Shown here one piece after another: positions 53,118-62,775 of a stretch of DNA of 64,000 bases (position 1 is the first letter of the stretch; each line of letters starts with the position of its first letter). The position numbers and the translations under genes are program-made. The notes under the pieces are model-generated. The model was not told the origin of the DNA. It worked only from the letters and a program-made list of their open reading frames with translations, and did not search any database. Source of the stretch: an uncultured Nostoc sp. (GTDB lineage: Bacteria > Cyanobacteriota > Cyanobacteriia > Cyanobacteriales > Nostocaceae); NCBI RefSeq assembly GCF_937863485.1, contig NZ_CALMFY010000219.1:1-64000 (forward strand), read 5' to 3'.

Positions 53118-54254
53118 CTAAAAATCTACCCCCCGTTTGAGTTCTACTCCTTGATTGGCATAGTGTTTGTGGCAATAAACCTCTGAGTGGACGCTAGCCA
53201 AGTCGAAGTACGCTGGTTGATTTTGGCAGCGACCAGTGATAATGATTTCGGTGTCGCGGGGTTTGCGGAGCAAAGCCTGGACAATAGGTTCAACGGGGAG
53301 GAGTTCTAAGTCAACTGTGGGATTAAGCTCATCGAGGATGATAGTTTTATAGAGTCCAGAGGCGATCGCAACTTTAGCGATTTCCCAACCCCGTTCGGCT
53401 TCTACGTAGTCTAATTCTTGCCGGGAATTTCGCCAGACGATCGCATCTCCACCGCAGCGCTGATGATCCACGACTTCTGGATATGACTGCTGCAAGGCAG
53501 CGATCGCTGCGTCTTCTGTATACCCGCTACCACCTTTAAGCCACTGCATAATCAACACACGGGTAGACCCGGGATGATTAATTCCTCTACCAATGGCCTG
53601 TAAAGCTTTGCCCAAAGCACTGGTAGACTTGCCTTTCCCAGCACCGGTATAAATTTCAATCCCTTCAAGGAAGAGGGCTTTAGCTGTTGGGTGGTGATGA
53701 GGTTTCATTTCTGAGTGCAAATCTGCAATATCGAGCAACTTTTGCGGCGCAGCGCGTCCGGTGGCGATGATTTCTAACTCTTGGGGTTTGGATTTTAATG
53801 TCCGTACCACTTCATCCACTGGTAGCAAACCTAAATCCAGAACAGGGTTAATTTCATCTAAAACCACAACTGAATATAAACCACTGGCGATCGCACCTTT
53901 AGCTACATCCCAACCCCGCTCCGCTTCATTTCGGTCAAAGGGGATAATTTCCTCATGCCCAAAAAATTCGGCTCTGCCAGTGCGAACCTGGTCAATTAAA
54001 TGGGGAAAACCGCGCTGCAAAGCTGCGATCGCGCCATCTTCATCATAATCACGTTCCGGACCTTTTAAAAACCGCAGCAGTAAAACCCGGTTAGAATTGC
54101 TAGGCGTATTTATCCCCAAGCCAATGGAGCGCAAAACCACTCCCAAAGCCGCTTGAGACTTACCTTTACCCACGCCATCGTAGACGTGAATTTGACCAAT
54201 GAGCCGCTCCTGACGCACTTGCGCCGTGCGAATACCAATACCGTTCCTTGTCAT
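53118..54254 (-). CDS. cobO: cob(I)yrinic acid a,c-diamide adenosyltransferase, tandem two-domain form
   Basis: 378 residues made of two homologous CobA/CobO domains. Domain 1 (about 18-190) has P-loop GVGKGKS at 27-33 and VVLDEINP at 130-137. Domain 2 (about 196-365) has GAGKGKS at 204-210 and IILDELNP at 305-312. Standard CobA/CobO proteins are about 200 residues with one domain. Both P-loops seem functional, so this is probably a fused pseudo-dimer. The enzyme transfers the adenosyl group from ATP to cob(I)yrinate diamide in B12 synthesis. The CbtB riboswitch locus is 39 kb away in the window. Confidence 0.92.
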   Translation of the reverse strand: MTRNGIGIRTAQVRQERLIGQIHVYDGVGKGKSQAALGVVLRSIGLGINTPSNSNRVLLLRFLKGPERDYDEDGAIAALQRGFPHLIDQVRTGRAEFFGHEEIIPFDRNEAERGWDVAKGAIASGLYSVVVLDEINPVLDLGLLPVDEVVRTLKSKPQELEIIATGRAAPQKLLDIADLHSEMKPHHHPTAKALFLEGIEIYTGAGKGKSTSALGKALQAIGRGINHPGSTRVLIMQWLKGGSGYTEDAAIAALQQSYPEVVDHQRCGGDAIVWRNSRQELDYVEAERGWEIAKVAIASGLYKTIILDELNPTVDLELLPVEPIVQALLRKPRDTEIIITGRCQNQPAYFDLASVHSEVYCHKHYANQGVELKRGVDF

Positions 54255-54490
54255 CTCTCGAAAAGCTATAACGTGGCAATCTTTAATCTTACCTAACGTC
54301 TTGTCCTCTCATCTGAGAAACTGCCCCTCTACCACGCCCGTACAAGCATCAGCTTGATATATTAACAATATCAATAAAGGAATACTGGCACACCAACATG
54401 GTAAAGGACAAGAACAATGTGATAATTTCCCCCATCACCCTCACTATCCCAGTTATACTCTCTACAGTTAACCCTTACCGTTGACCATTT

Positions 54491-55030
54491 ATGCCTGAAA
54501 ATTGGATACTTCCCAGGATTTTTCCCATTGGTGGAATTCTGTTTGACTTTTTATTTGTACTGATTGCCATCCCCATCGAAGCATATGTTTTCCACAATCG
54601 ACTAAAATTTGACAAAAAATCCAGTACTTTTTATGCCATTTCTATCAATCTGTTTTCTAGTGTGATTGGTTGGATCATATTTTTTGTATCAGAACCAATG
54701 TTGCCGATCCAGGTGAAATCAGAATTAATTAACTATATGTTTTTTAATAATTTTCAATCACCTAAAGCACAAACGTTAATCATCTTAACTGCTTTTGGAG
54801 TTTTCTTTGCTACTTTTTTGATGAAATTTTTCCTTTTAAGAGGATTACTATTATTATTAAATGAATCATTTGCTAAAAAAGAAGAGGAAGTTCAAACATT
54901 TCAACGGCGACGTTGGCGGAGTTTTAGCAATCTGAGATTACAAAGTACCAATTTAGTCACTACTACCTTAATTGCGAATTCTGTGAGTTATAGTGCTATC
55001 ACCATTATTTTATTGTTTCGCTCAAAGTAG
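54491..55030 (+). CDS. fraC: filament integrity protein FraC
   Basis: 179 residues, the same length as Anabaena FraC, with four hydrophobic spans (about 12-33, 46-67, 95-116, 155-176) and a basic segment [14 protein letters not shown] between the last two. FraC localises to septa between cells and is needed for long filaments, septal junctions and diazotrophic growth. Identification rests on size, topology and the fraC-fraD-fraE gene order that follows. Confidence 0.88.
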   Translation: MPENWILPRIFPIGGILFDFLFVLIAIPIEAYVFHNRLKFDKKSSTFYAISINLFSSVIGWIIFFVSEPMLPIQVKSELINYMFFNNFQSPKAQTLIILTAFGVFFATFLMKFFLLRGLLLLLNESFAKKEEEVQTFQRRRWRSFSNLRLQSTNLVTTTLIANSVSYSAITIILLFRSK

Positions 55031-55073
55031 GAAGAATTTACTTCAAAGGAAGAATAGTGATTAATCAGGTGTG

Positions 55074-56090
55074 ATGAGGAATATGAATACGCTATTTAAA
55101 GATGTATTTGGGGTTTTTAAATTTGCTGAAGGGCTTTATGCGGGAATTAGAAAGGTATTAGTTCCACCCAAAGCTTATTCCTGGCAGACATTTATTTATC
55201 TGAGTATTTTTTCTTGGGTACTTTCATATTGTGCTACAGGTTATATCAAAGATATAATTGCCTTTTTCGGTTGGTTATTTTTGATTGCTGGCACATCTTG
55301 GTATACAACTGAAGATCCTTTGAGGGTTCCTGGTACTTTTATGCCAGTCGGGGCAGTGATCACTGGATTCTTAGTTAGCGTTTTTGCCTTTGGAAATCAA
55401 CAGGATGTAATTACATCAAGAACAATCGTTTTTTGGCCGACAATTTCAGCACTAATTACAGCAATACCAGAATTTATTGAAGGAAATGACACCGACGCTA
55501 AAGCTCGAATTCCTAAGCCAGAAGACCGCCAAAGAATCATAATTTTAGTTGCTAGTAGTATGCTGCTAAGTTGCTGGATTCAGTTTTTCTTTGTGATGGA
55601 TAATTGGTTCCAACAATATCCCAGTTTGCAGGCAGATACTTTTAAACGTAGTGCCTTTGTTGTCAGAACAGAAGAACGAGCAAAAATACCGCAAAACGGT
55701 GTTGTAATTCTAGAAAAAATTCAACCAAGAGTAGTAGAAGAAATAGCTCAAAGACCTTGGTCTGAAGTAGAAAAATGGTTGCTAGATGCGAAACAGCGGG
55801 TAAGAACTCTGGGTAAGGAAGTAATTCAAAAAAACCTGGGGAGATATGAAGAGAGGGAACTATGGCACGTTGAACCGCGTGTAGCTAATACTAAGTCTGG
55901 ATATATATTAGATTTATTAAGTATTTGGATAGGCCCGAGTTCTAACCCACGGGGCTATTACTTGAAAAAATCTTGTCGGATTGAACCGGTTGCAGCAACT
56001 AACAATTCAGGGAATAAGATTACAGTTGCAGAAATTGAATGCGATCGCATCAATAAATTAATTGCTGGATCACCGCCTCCGCAGCAGTGA
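55074..56090 (+). CDS. fraD: filament integrity / septal junction protein FraD
   Basis: About 338 residues. The N-terminal half has five membrane helices (from about 40 to 180). A coiled-coil-like segment (EEIAQRPWSEVEKWLLDAKQ) and a C-terminal periplasmic domain with WHVEPRVANTKSGYILDLLS follow. In Anabaena, FraD is a plug component of the septal junction and its periplasmic part reaches between neighbouring cells. The fraC stop is about 40 bases upstream. ATG at 55074 is chosen; GTG at 55071 and ATG at 55083 are possible. Confidence 0.88.
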   Translation: MRNMNTLFKDVFGVFKFAEGLYAGIRKVLVPPKAYSWQTFIYLSIFSWVLSYCATGYIKDIIAFFGWLFLIAGTSWYTTEDPLRVPGTFMPVGAVITGFLVSVFAFGNQQDVITSRTIVFWPTISALITAIPEFIEGNDTDAKARIPKPEDRQRIIILVASSMLLSCWIQFFFVMDNWFQQYPSLQADTFKRSAFVVRTEERAKIPQNGVVILEKIQPRVVEEIAQRPWSEVEKWLLDAKQRVRTLGKEVIQKNLGRYEERELWHVEPRVANTKSGYILDLLSIWIGPSSNPRGYYLKKSCRIEPVAATNNSGNKITVAEIECDRINKLIAGSPPPQQ

Positions 56091-56333
56091 CTCAATTTTG
56101 GATTTTAGATTTGTTCTCGCATTAAAATTTGGGGGCAACTTTTACAAGACGCGTAAGGGACAGACATTTTTAAATTCTTTGACTTTCCTGCGGAACGCTA
56201 CGCGTAGCAAGATCCCCGTAGGGATACGGCGTGAGCGCTCAGTCGAATGCTTTTGAATTATTCAATTCCATTATCCAAAATTTAAAATCTAAACTTCGGT
56301 GAGGGAGATGAGAAGATGAGGGAAAAATGATAA
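56091..56333. repeat. repeat-derived spacer between fraD and fraE
   Basis: Begins with CAATTTTGGATTTTAGATTT and ends with the inverted AATTCCATTATCCAAAATTT plus AAAATCTAAA, so an inverted-repeat element; the middle holds GCGGAACGCTACGCGTAGCA-AGATCCCCGTAGGGAT palindromic debris. Related ends occur at about 46188, 52281 and 57170. Confidence 0.65.
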
Positions 56334-57113
56334 ATGACTATTAACAGAATTTTTGTATTGGCAAAGAATGTGTTTCAGGAAGTGGTACGCGATCGCATCC
56401 TATATATTATTGGTTTTTATGCCTTAATACTTGCCACTGCTTTCCGCGTCCTTCCTGAATTTGCGGCTACGACTGAAGACAAAATGTTTTTAGACTTTGG
56501 GATGGCGGCGATGAATGCCATCGGGTTAATTGTGACGATATTTGTTGGTACGGGACTGGTTAATAAAGAAATTGAAAAACGCACTGTCTTAATGTTAATT
56601 GCTAAACCTGTCAGCCGCAGCGAAATTATCGTCGGCAAATACTTGGGTTTATCCGCAGTACTAGCTGTACTTATCGCCACGATGACAGCAATTTATCTGA
56701 TATTTCTGCAATTTGGTAACATTCCTCATCCAACGGTGAGCATTCTAATTGCGGCAATTTTCTTATTTTTGCAGTTATCATTAATCACTGCTATAGCTAT
56801 TACCTTTGGTGTTTTTACTGCTTCTTTGCTAGCGACTATTTTAACCTTTGCAGTATATTTAATCGGAAATATTACTCAAGATTTAGTACAACTTGGTCGT
56901 CTTAGTCACAACCCTGGTATGGAACGTCTAACTCAAGGTTTGTTTCTCATCTTACCAGATTTATCTCGATTAGATTTGAAAAATGATGCTGTTTATGGTC
57001 TGCAAGCACTACCTGATACAACTGCACTGATTATGAATGCTGGCTATGGCTTACTTTATAGTGCCATGTTGTTAGCGATCGCTATTTTTATCTTTTCACA
57101 ACGCGAATTTTAG
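56334..57113 (+). CDS. fraE: ABC-2-type permease FraE
   Basis: 259 residues with six membrane spans and an N-terminal segment FVLAKNVFQEVVRDRILYII typical of ABC-2 permeases. The motif VNKEIEKRTVLMLIAKPVSR-SEIIVGKYLG is the conserved ABC-2 coupling region. In Anabaena, FraE is a permease needed for filament integrity and heterocyst function, encoded after fraC and fraD. Its ATPase is encoded elsewhere. The spacer upstream may weaken or abolish co-transcription with fraCD. Confidence 0.88.
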   Translation: MTINRIFVLAKNVFQEVVRDRILYIIGFYALILATAFRVLPEFAATTEDKMFLDFGMAAMNAIGLIVTIFVGTGLVNKEIEKRTVLMLIAKPVSRSEIIVGKYLGLSAVLAVLIATMTAIYLIFLQFGNIPHPTVSILIAAIFLFLQLSLITAIAITFGVFTASLLATILTFAVYLIGNITQDLVQLGRLSHNPGMERLTQGLFLILPDLSRLDLKNDAVYGLQALPDTTALIMNAGYGLLYSAMLLAIAIFIFSQREF

Positions 57114-57223
57114 TCATTGGGCAGAAGAACAAATAGAAAGTTATTCTCTCCTAACTCTGCTAATTTTAGATTTTAAATTGAAGGAAAAATCTAAAATCTA
57201 AAATTGAATCACTCCTAACTCTT

Positions 57224-57889
57224 TTAATAAATCACTATCTGAGGCTGCTTAATTGTGCCATCAGGCATGATAGTATTTCGGAACTTCGCATAAATCAGGT
57301 TTGTTTCCCAAAGGTTTGCCTTACTCAAGTTTGCCTTGGTTAAATTTGCCCATGTCAGGTCTGCACCAGTTAAGTTGGCCTCAGTTAAATTAGCTTCTAG
57401 TAATTTTGCTCCACATAGCTTTGCTCCTGTGAGATTTGCTCTAACTAAGTTAGCTTCAATCAGTGATGCTTCAATTAATTTGGCTTCACTTAGGTCTGCT
57501 TCTCTCAAATCTACATCACACAAAGAAGCACCCCAAAGATTACTATTTGTGAATTTTGCCCGCCATAAGAAAGTTCCGCACAAATTTGCTCGTGTTAAAT
57601 CAGCATTAATCAAATTAGCTTCACACAAAGATGCTTCATACAAATTAGCTTCACGCAAGCTAGCTTGCATCAAATTTGCGCCACTTAAATTAGCACGAGT
57701 GAGGACACAGCCACACAGATTTGCATCACGCAAATCCGCTCCTATGAAGTTAACACCACTTAAATCAATTCCTTTCAGGTCGATTCCACTTAAGTCACAT
57801 CCACTGAAATCTCGGCGCTGAAAATATTTATTTGTAATTTGACTTAATATAAATTCCTGCTTATCTGCATAATTTTTCATGGTATTCAC
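57224..57889 (-). CDS. pentapeptide-repeat protein
   Basis: 221 residues. About 30 consecutive A(D/N)LXX pentapeptides from residue 26 on (DLSGIDLKGIDLSGVNFIGA onward, ANLCGCVLTRANLSGANLMQ) form a right-handed quadrilateral beta helix. The short N-terminal cap is MNTMKNYADKQEFILSQITN. Such proteins are cytosolic and very common in cyanobacteria; the function of most is unknown. MFPR gyrase-protective proteins share the fold, but nothing points there specifically. Confidence 0.95.
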   Translation of the reverse strand: MNTMKNYADKQEFILSQITNKYFQRRDFSGCDLSGIDLKGIDLSGVNFIGADLRDANLCGCVLTRANLSGANLMQASLREANLYEASLCEANLINADLTRANLCGTFLWRAKFTNSNLWGASLCDVDLREADLSEAKLIEASLIEANLVRANLTGAKLCGAKLLEANLTEANLTGADLTWANLTKANLSKANLWETNLIYAKFRNTIMPDGTIKQPQIVIY

Positions 57890-58124
57890 CTCTGGGTGTA
57901 ATTTATCTCAAAGTTCGAGTAGATAGTTACTGTATATTGAGAGTACACCTCAAATGGAGATCAGCTCAGTAAATAATCAAAAATAAATTCCTAAAAAATC
58001 GCCAATAACCTGAAAATACGCTTTTGAAGTGGTTTTTAAAACAAAAAATGCTGACATAGGTCAGGAAACATTGATAAGTCAAGTTGGTAGGGTGGGTTAC
58101 GCTGAAGACTAATGCACCACTTTA

Positions 58125-58877
58125 CTAAGGTTGATAGCGAAGGCTAAAGTAAAAACCATCAGCCTGGGCATTATTACCGCGATCGCTCAGATCGATAAAT
58201 GGAAATCCATAATCGAGCCGCAAATATAGATTATCAATTCTCATTGCCTGATTCCACAATAATCCTAAGTCTGCCCCCAGCAGAAAAGTTTGCTCGGGTA
58301 GCGGATTGGGACTATTAGACTTATTCCAGACGGCTCCTATGTCGAGAAATGGCGCGAGTTGAATCGTGGATAATCCAGATTCATTGCGCTGCACTGTGAT
58401 CCGATCTTCGATCATTACACGAAATCCATTATCTCCAGAGCGGGTATTTTGGCGATATCCCCTTACAGACTGTCCACCGCCAATGACGAATTGCTGGGAA
58501 GGTAAAAGGCTATCTGGTGTTAGCTGCAAGTCTGCTTGGATGAGCAATAGATGATCGCTGCTAAGTTGCTGCACGCGCTGTACTTCACCCAACTAACTGA
58601 AAAAGCGACCATCAGGGATGGGGTGATTGTTGATAGTTGCATCTAATATGTCAATACCAAAACTAAATTGCGATGCCTGCGGCGGACTACGCCTACGCAA
58701 AAACCAAGCTCTTTGAGGTTCGCGCTTATAGTCTTGACCAAATTTAATTACACTGGTACGGCTAACTCCATTGGCGTCAGGGCCAATACCAAAGCGGGTT
58801 GCAAGGTTATCGAAGAGAAAAGTTTGACTACGAATTTTAGATAAAAGATTTTTTGCTTCATGCTCCGCCCCGCACAA
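58125..58877 (-). pseudogene. TpsB (ShlB/FhaC-type) transporter pseudogene with in-frame TAG
   Basis: The C-terminal half of a two-partner secretion outer-membrane transporter. Upstream part: FLFDNLATRFGIGPDANGVS RTSVIKFGQDY; downstream part: LPSQQFVIGGGQSVRGYRQN and IQLAPFLDIGAVWN. The two parts are in one frame but separated by a TAG at 58593-58595 in FFS*LGEVQRV, where family members usually have Trp, so TGG to TAG is the likely change. The POTRA half is absent, and an extra Arg/Pro stretch (FLRRRSPPQASQF) comes from a small palindromic repeat at about 58675-58705. Confidence 0.85.
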
Positions 58878-59020
58878 CTCTTGGCGATCGCAATTATCCC
58901 ACTCTTAATCACCTTATTTCTGCTTGCCACCGACTATATTTTGGAACAAATCCCCTATTTACGAATTACGATTTATTTTAATTACTAATCAGTTTTTCAA
59001 CTTTGAATTTGGAATTGCTT

Positions 59021-59398
59021 ATGTCTAACCTACCATCACTGAATACAGAAACAATTTGGGCAATTCTTGACGAGAAACTTGATGATGCCACAGTCAACCA
59101 GTTGCTATGGCATTATTTAGGCTATCGCTATGATTCTTCAACTGCACAATGGGACACTAGCCAAGTTGCACCAGAATGGCAAGATGAGTACCCACAACCA
59201 CCAGATTTCATTGAATCTCGCCCTGCAACAGTCAAGTTGACTCGTTCCATTCCTGCTGAAAATAAACAAATGCTAAAAGAAAAACTGGGTTTCAAAGGTT
59301 ACAAAATTGGTGAATTTGGGCCTCGACAAACTCGCAGGGCAACGGCGGCGAATTGGTTGTTAAGTTATCTGCAACAAACTAACGGCAAAATTGAGTAA
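59021..59398 (+). CDS. DUF1823 family protein
   Basis: 125 residues from MSNLPSLNTETIWAILDEKL. Conserved parts are LWHYLGYRYDSSTAQWD, DEYPQPPDFIESRPATVKLT RSIP and GPRQTRRATAANWLLSYLQQ. The family occurs in cyanobacteria and plant chloroplasts, function unknown. An upstream ATG at 59003 is possible but lacks support. Confidence 0.88.
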   Translation: MSNLPSLNTETIWAILDEKLDDATVNQLLWHYLGYRYDSSTAQWDTSQVAPEWQDEYPQPPDFIESRPATVKLTRSIPAENKQMLKEKLGFKGYKIGEFGPRQTRRATAANWLLSYLQQTNGKIE

Positions 59399-59874
59399 TC
59401 TCATGTAGCAGATATTTTTAGCAATCCTAAATCATTTCTGATAAACAAGATCCCTGACTTCGTAAAAGTTGTCGGGGATCTATGGTTTGCAATGAGCACA
59501 AATTAAATCAGATTGCTTTATTAAAAAAAATCTTATTATTACCAATATTATTTTTATTGCCAAATATCGGCTATTTTATAACTTAATAAAAAACTATTAA
59601 TTTTTTTAACAAAACGTTGTAACTGGATACAATAATATTTAAATTTTCCTAGTATATTAAACCAAATTGCAGTAAGTAAATTTGAATATTAATCAAAAAA
59701 TAAATGCTCTAAACAGTCAAAATTTGCCAATCAATAGTTAATTTTATAAAATATTTATCAATTATTCCTGAAGATAGAAGCACTAATTATATAATTCTTT
59801 CTCTAGAGCTATTTGCAAATTCAATTGAGCATCAGAAAATATTATTATCAACCATTGATATTACAAACACTTTT
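59399..59874. other. AT-rich intergenic region
   Basis: Contains a hairpin GATCCCTGAC-N12-GTCGGGGATC at 59449-59480 without a T-run, then about 380 bases of very AT-rich DNA that may hold the promoter of the GH13 gene. No ribosome binding site is obvious before 59875. Confidence 0.55.
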
Positions 59875-61533
59875 ATGGCAAAGCCAATTGAATTTAATTT
59901 ATTTGCACCTTACAACAAAGGAGCCGCATTAATTGGTTCTTTTTCTGATTGGCAAGAAATTCCAATGGAAAAAGGTGATGATGGTTATTTTCGTACAAGT
60001 GTTGAACTAGAAGACGGCATTTATAAATATAAATTTCGCATCCAGTCAAATTCATGGTTTTTGGAACCAGAACAATGGGTTGATGTCACAGACCCCTATG
60101 CAACTGATATAGATGAACAAAGTGGAAAAGATGATGGTGTTATCCAGGTAAAAGATGGTAAAAGGATTACCGATACTTATATTTGGCAACATGATGATAA
60201 ACCTTTACCTGCTGACCATGAATTGGTAATTTATGAATTGCATGTCGGTGACTTTTCTGGTGGCGAGGATGACCCTTATGCACGAGGCAAGTACAAACAC
60301 GTTATTGAAAAGTTAGATTATCTATGTGAACTCGGAATCAACGCTATTGAGTTGATGCCACTTAAAGAATATCCTGGTGATTATAGTTGGGGTTATAATC
60401 CTCGCCACTTCTTTGCTACAGAATCTAGTTATGGTTCTACTGCGGGATTGAAAAAATTGATTGATGAGTGTCATGGCAAAGGTATTCGTGTGATTCTTGA
60501 CGGTATTTATAACCACTCAGAAGCATCTGCTCCTTTAACACAAATTGACCACGATTATTGGTATCATCACTCTCCCCGTGACCCTGGTAATAACTGGGGG
60601 CCTGAGTTTAATTATGAACATTATGACGAAAAATTAGATATTCATCCTGCGTGGAAATTTATTGGTGATACAATCCGTTTTTGGATTGGGGAATATCATC
60701 TTGATGGTATTCGCTATGATGCAGCGCGGCAAATTGCTAACTACGACTTCATGCACTGGATTGTTCAAGAAGCCAAAAAAACTGCTAGCATGAAGCCTTT
60801 TTACAACGTTGCCGAATACATTCCTGAAACTACCAGCATTACCAATGTAGATGGGCCAATGGATGGTTGCTGGCATGATAGTTTCTATCACTGCATTTTA
60901 GAACATATCTGCGGTGATACATTTGATTTAGAGCGTCTCAAAGATGTCATTGACTGCAAGCGCCAAGGCTTCTTGGGTACCATTAATGTGGTAAATTACC
61001 TCACCAACCACGACCATAACCATCTCATGGTTGAATTGGGGAACCGTGAGATTTTTGACGAAGATGCCTTTAGGCGGGCTAAATTAGGAGTAGCCATCCT
61101 GATGACTGCTGTTGGTGTACCTTTGATTTGGATGGGAGAGGAATTTGGCGAGTATAAACCTAAACAACCTGAATCATCCAAAATTGATTGGACGCTGTTA
61201 GGTAATGATTTAAATCGTGGTTTATTTGAATCATACAAAGGCTTAACCAACCTGCGTAAAAATAATCATGCCCTCTACACAGAAAATATTGATTTTATCC
61301 ACGAAAATCCAGAGGCAAAAGTATTAGCTTATACTCGTTGGAATGATGAAGGTTCTCGTGTAGTCGTGGTAGCTAATTTTTCAGAAAACTTTCTAGGTGA
61401 TTATCATGTTCCTAATTTAGCAAGCGGTGGTACATGGCACGAATGGACAGGGAATTATGATGTCGAAGCTGGTGACGATGGCATCGTAGCTGATTTGGGA
61501 CCATACGAAGCCAAAGTGTTTGTATGGCAGTAA
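59875..61533 (+). CDS. GH13 alpha-amylase family enzyme with N-terminal CBM48-like domain
   Basis: 552 residues. Residues 1-100 resemble a CBM48 (GSFSDWQEIPMEKGDDGYFR). The catalytic (beta/alpha)8 barrel has region I DGIYNHSE (209-216), region II GIRYDAARQ with nucleophile Asp282, region III NVAEYIPE with acid/base Glu314, and region IV NYLTNHDHN with transition-state Asp380. It should act on alpha-1,4/1,6 glucans such as glycogen in the cytosol. No signal peptide. The exact activity (branching, debranching or hydrolase) cannot be set by eye. A terminator follows. Confidence 0.92.
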   Translation: MAKPIEFNLFAPYNKGAALIGSFSDWQEIPMEKGDDGYFRTSVELEDGIYKYKFRIQSNSWFLEPEQWVDVTDPYATDIDEQSGKDDGVIQVKDGKRITDTYIWQHDDKPLPADHELVIYELHVGDFSGGEDDPYARGKYKHVIEKLDYLCELGINAIELMPLKEYPGDYSWGYNPRHFFATESSYGSTAGLKKLIDECHGKGIRVILDGIYNHSEASAPLTQIDHDYWYHHSPRDPGNNWGPEFNYEHYDEKLDIHPAWKFIGDTIRFWIGEYHLDGIRYDAARQIANYDFMHWIVQEAKKTASMKPFYNVAEYIPETTSITNVDGPMDGCWHDSFYHCILEHICGDTFDLERLKDVIDCKRQGFLGTINVVNYLTNHDHNHLMVELGNREIFDEDAFRRAKLGVAILMTAVGVPLIWMGEEFGEYKPKQPESSKIDWTLLGNDLNRGLFESYKGLTNLRKNNHALYTENIDFIHENPEAKVLAYTRWNDEGSRVVVVANFSENFLGDYHVPNLASGGTWHEWTGNYDVEAGDDGIVADLGPYEAKVFVWQ

Positions 61534-61573
61534 TGATATACACTACTGCTGAGTCAGTAGTCCAATAATAAAG

Positions 61574-61600
61574 AAAAGGGGAAACATTTTTCCCCTTTTT
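61574..61600 (+). terminator. intrinsic terminator of the GH13 gene
   Basis: AAAAGGGGAA-ACAT-TTTTCCCCTTTTT hairpin with T-run, 40 bases after the stop. Confidence 0.85.
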
Positions 61601-61731
61601 CAGTTATTATCTTACTCATGTACAGTTTAATTAGAAATTTGTCAAGCAGAAAACAGGCTATTTTAAAATATCATCGGTTTGTGTTACACTTTTGAGTTGA
61701 AGTGCGGATATAAAATTGCCAAATCATCCCC

Positions 61732-62775
61732 ATGCACAACAAATTATTTAATAGTAATATCGAGAACGATCGCATTTTATTAACTCCCAATGAAGTCAAA
61801 TCAAAATTACCTTTAACACAATTAGCTGAACAAAGAGTTTTAGCATCTAGACAGGAAATAGAACATATCCTGGATTTTCAGGATCGCAGAAAATTTATAG
61901 TAGTTGGCCCATGCTCAATCCACGATCCAAAAGCAGCGCTCGAATATTCTGAGAGATTGAAAATATTGGCCGAGCGAGTTAAGGATAACTTGCTACTAGT
62001 TATGCGAGTGTACTTTGAAAAACCAAGAACAACTGTAGGCTGGAAAGGATTAATTAATGATCCAGATATGGATGATTCTTTCCATGTAGAAAATGGTTTG
62101 TTAATTGCCCGGAACCTGTTATTAAAAATTACAGAATTAGGATTACCTGCTGGCACAGAAGCACTAGATCCAATCATTCCTCAATACATTAGTGAACTGA
62201 TTACATGGTCTGCCATTGGAGCACGCACGACCGAATCACAAACTCACCGCGAAATGGCAAGTGGGCTTTCGATGCCTGTAGGTTTTAAAAACGGTACTGA
62301 CGGTAATATTCAAGTAGCTTTGAATGCCCTACAATCAGCTAGAAACCCGCATAATTTTCTGGGAATTAATCAAAACGGACAGGTCAGCGTATTTCAAACT
62401 AAAGGTAATGCCTACGGTCACGTAATTTTAAGGGGTGGTACTCAGCCCAACTTTGATCCAGCAAATGTCAAACTGGTAGAAGAGAAATTAAAACAGGCAA
62501 ATTTACCACCGAGAATTGTGATTGACTGTAGCCACGGCAATACCAATAAAGATTACAAATTACAAGGTATTGTCTTAGAAAATATTATTCAGCAAATAGT
62601 GGATGGTAATACATCAATAGTTGGCATGATGTTGGAATCCCATTTGTATGAAGGTAGTCAATCAATTACTGGTAAACAAGAAGAATTAAAATATGGTATT
62701 TCTGTAACTGATAAATGCATTGGCTGGGAAGAAACCGAAAAAATTATTTTGGCTGCTCACGAAAAACTTAAGTAA
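61732..62775 (+). CDS. 3-deoxy-7-phosphoheptulonate (DAHP) synthase, class I
   Basis: 347 residues. Class I-alpha (AroF/G/H) features are VVGPCSIHDPKAALEYSERL, RVYFEKPRTTVGWKGLINDP D, GARTTESQTHREMASGLSMP VGFKNGTDG and DCSHGNTNKDYKLQ. The enzyme condenses phosphoenolpyruvate and erythrose 4-phosphate in the first shikimate step. Which amino acid inhibits it is not readable here. Single gene. Confidence 0.95.
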   Translation: MHNKLFNSNIENDRILLTPNEVKSKLPLTQLAEQRVLASRQEIEHILDFQDRRKFIVVGPCSIHDPKAALEYSERLKILAERVKDNLLLVMRVYFEKPRTTVGWKGLINDPDMDDSFHVENGLLIARNLLLKITELGLPAGTEALDPIIPQYISELITWSAIGARTTESQTHREMASGLSMPVGFKNGTDGNIQVALNALQSARNPHNFLGINQNGQVSVFQTKGNAYGHVILRGGTQPNFDPANVKLVEEKLKQANLPPRIVIDCSHGNTNKDYKLQGIVLENIIQQIVDGNTSIVGMMLESHLYEGSQSITGKQEELKYGISVTDKCIGWEETEKIILAAHEKLK

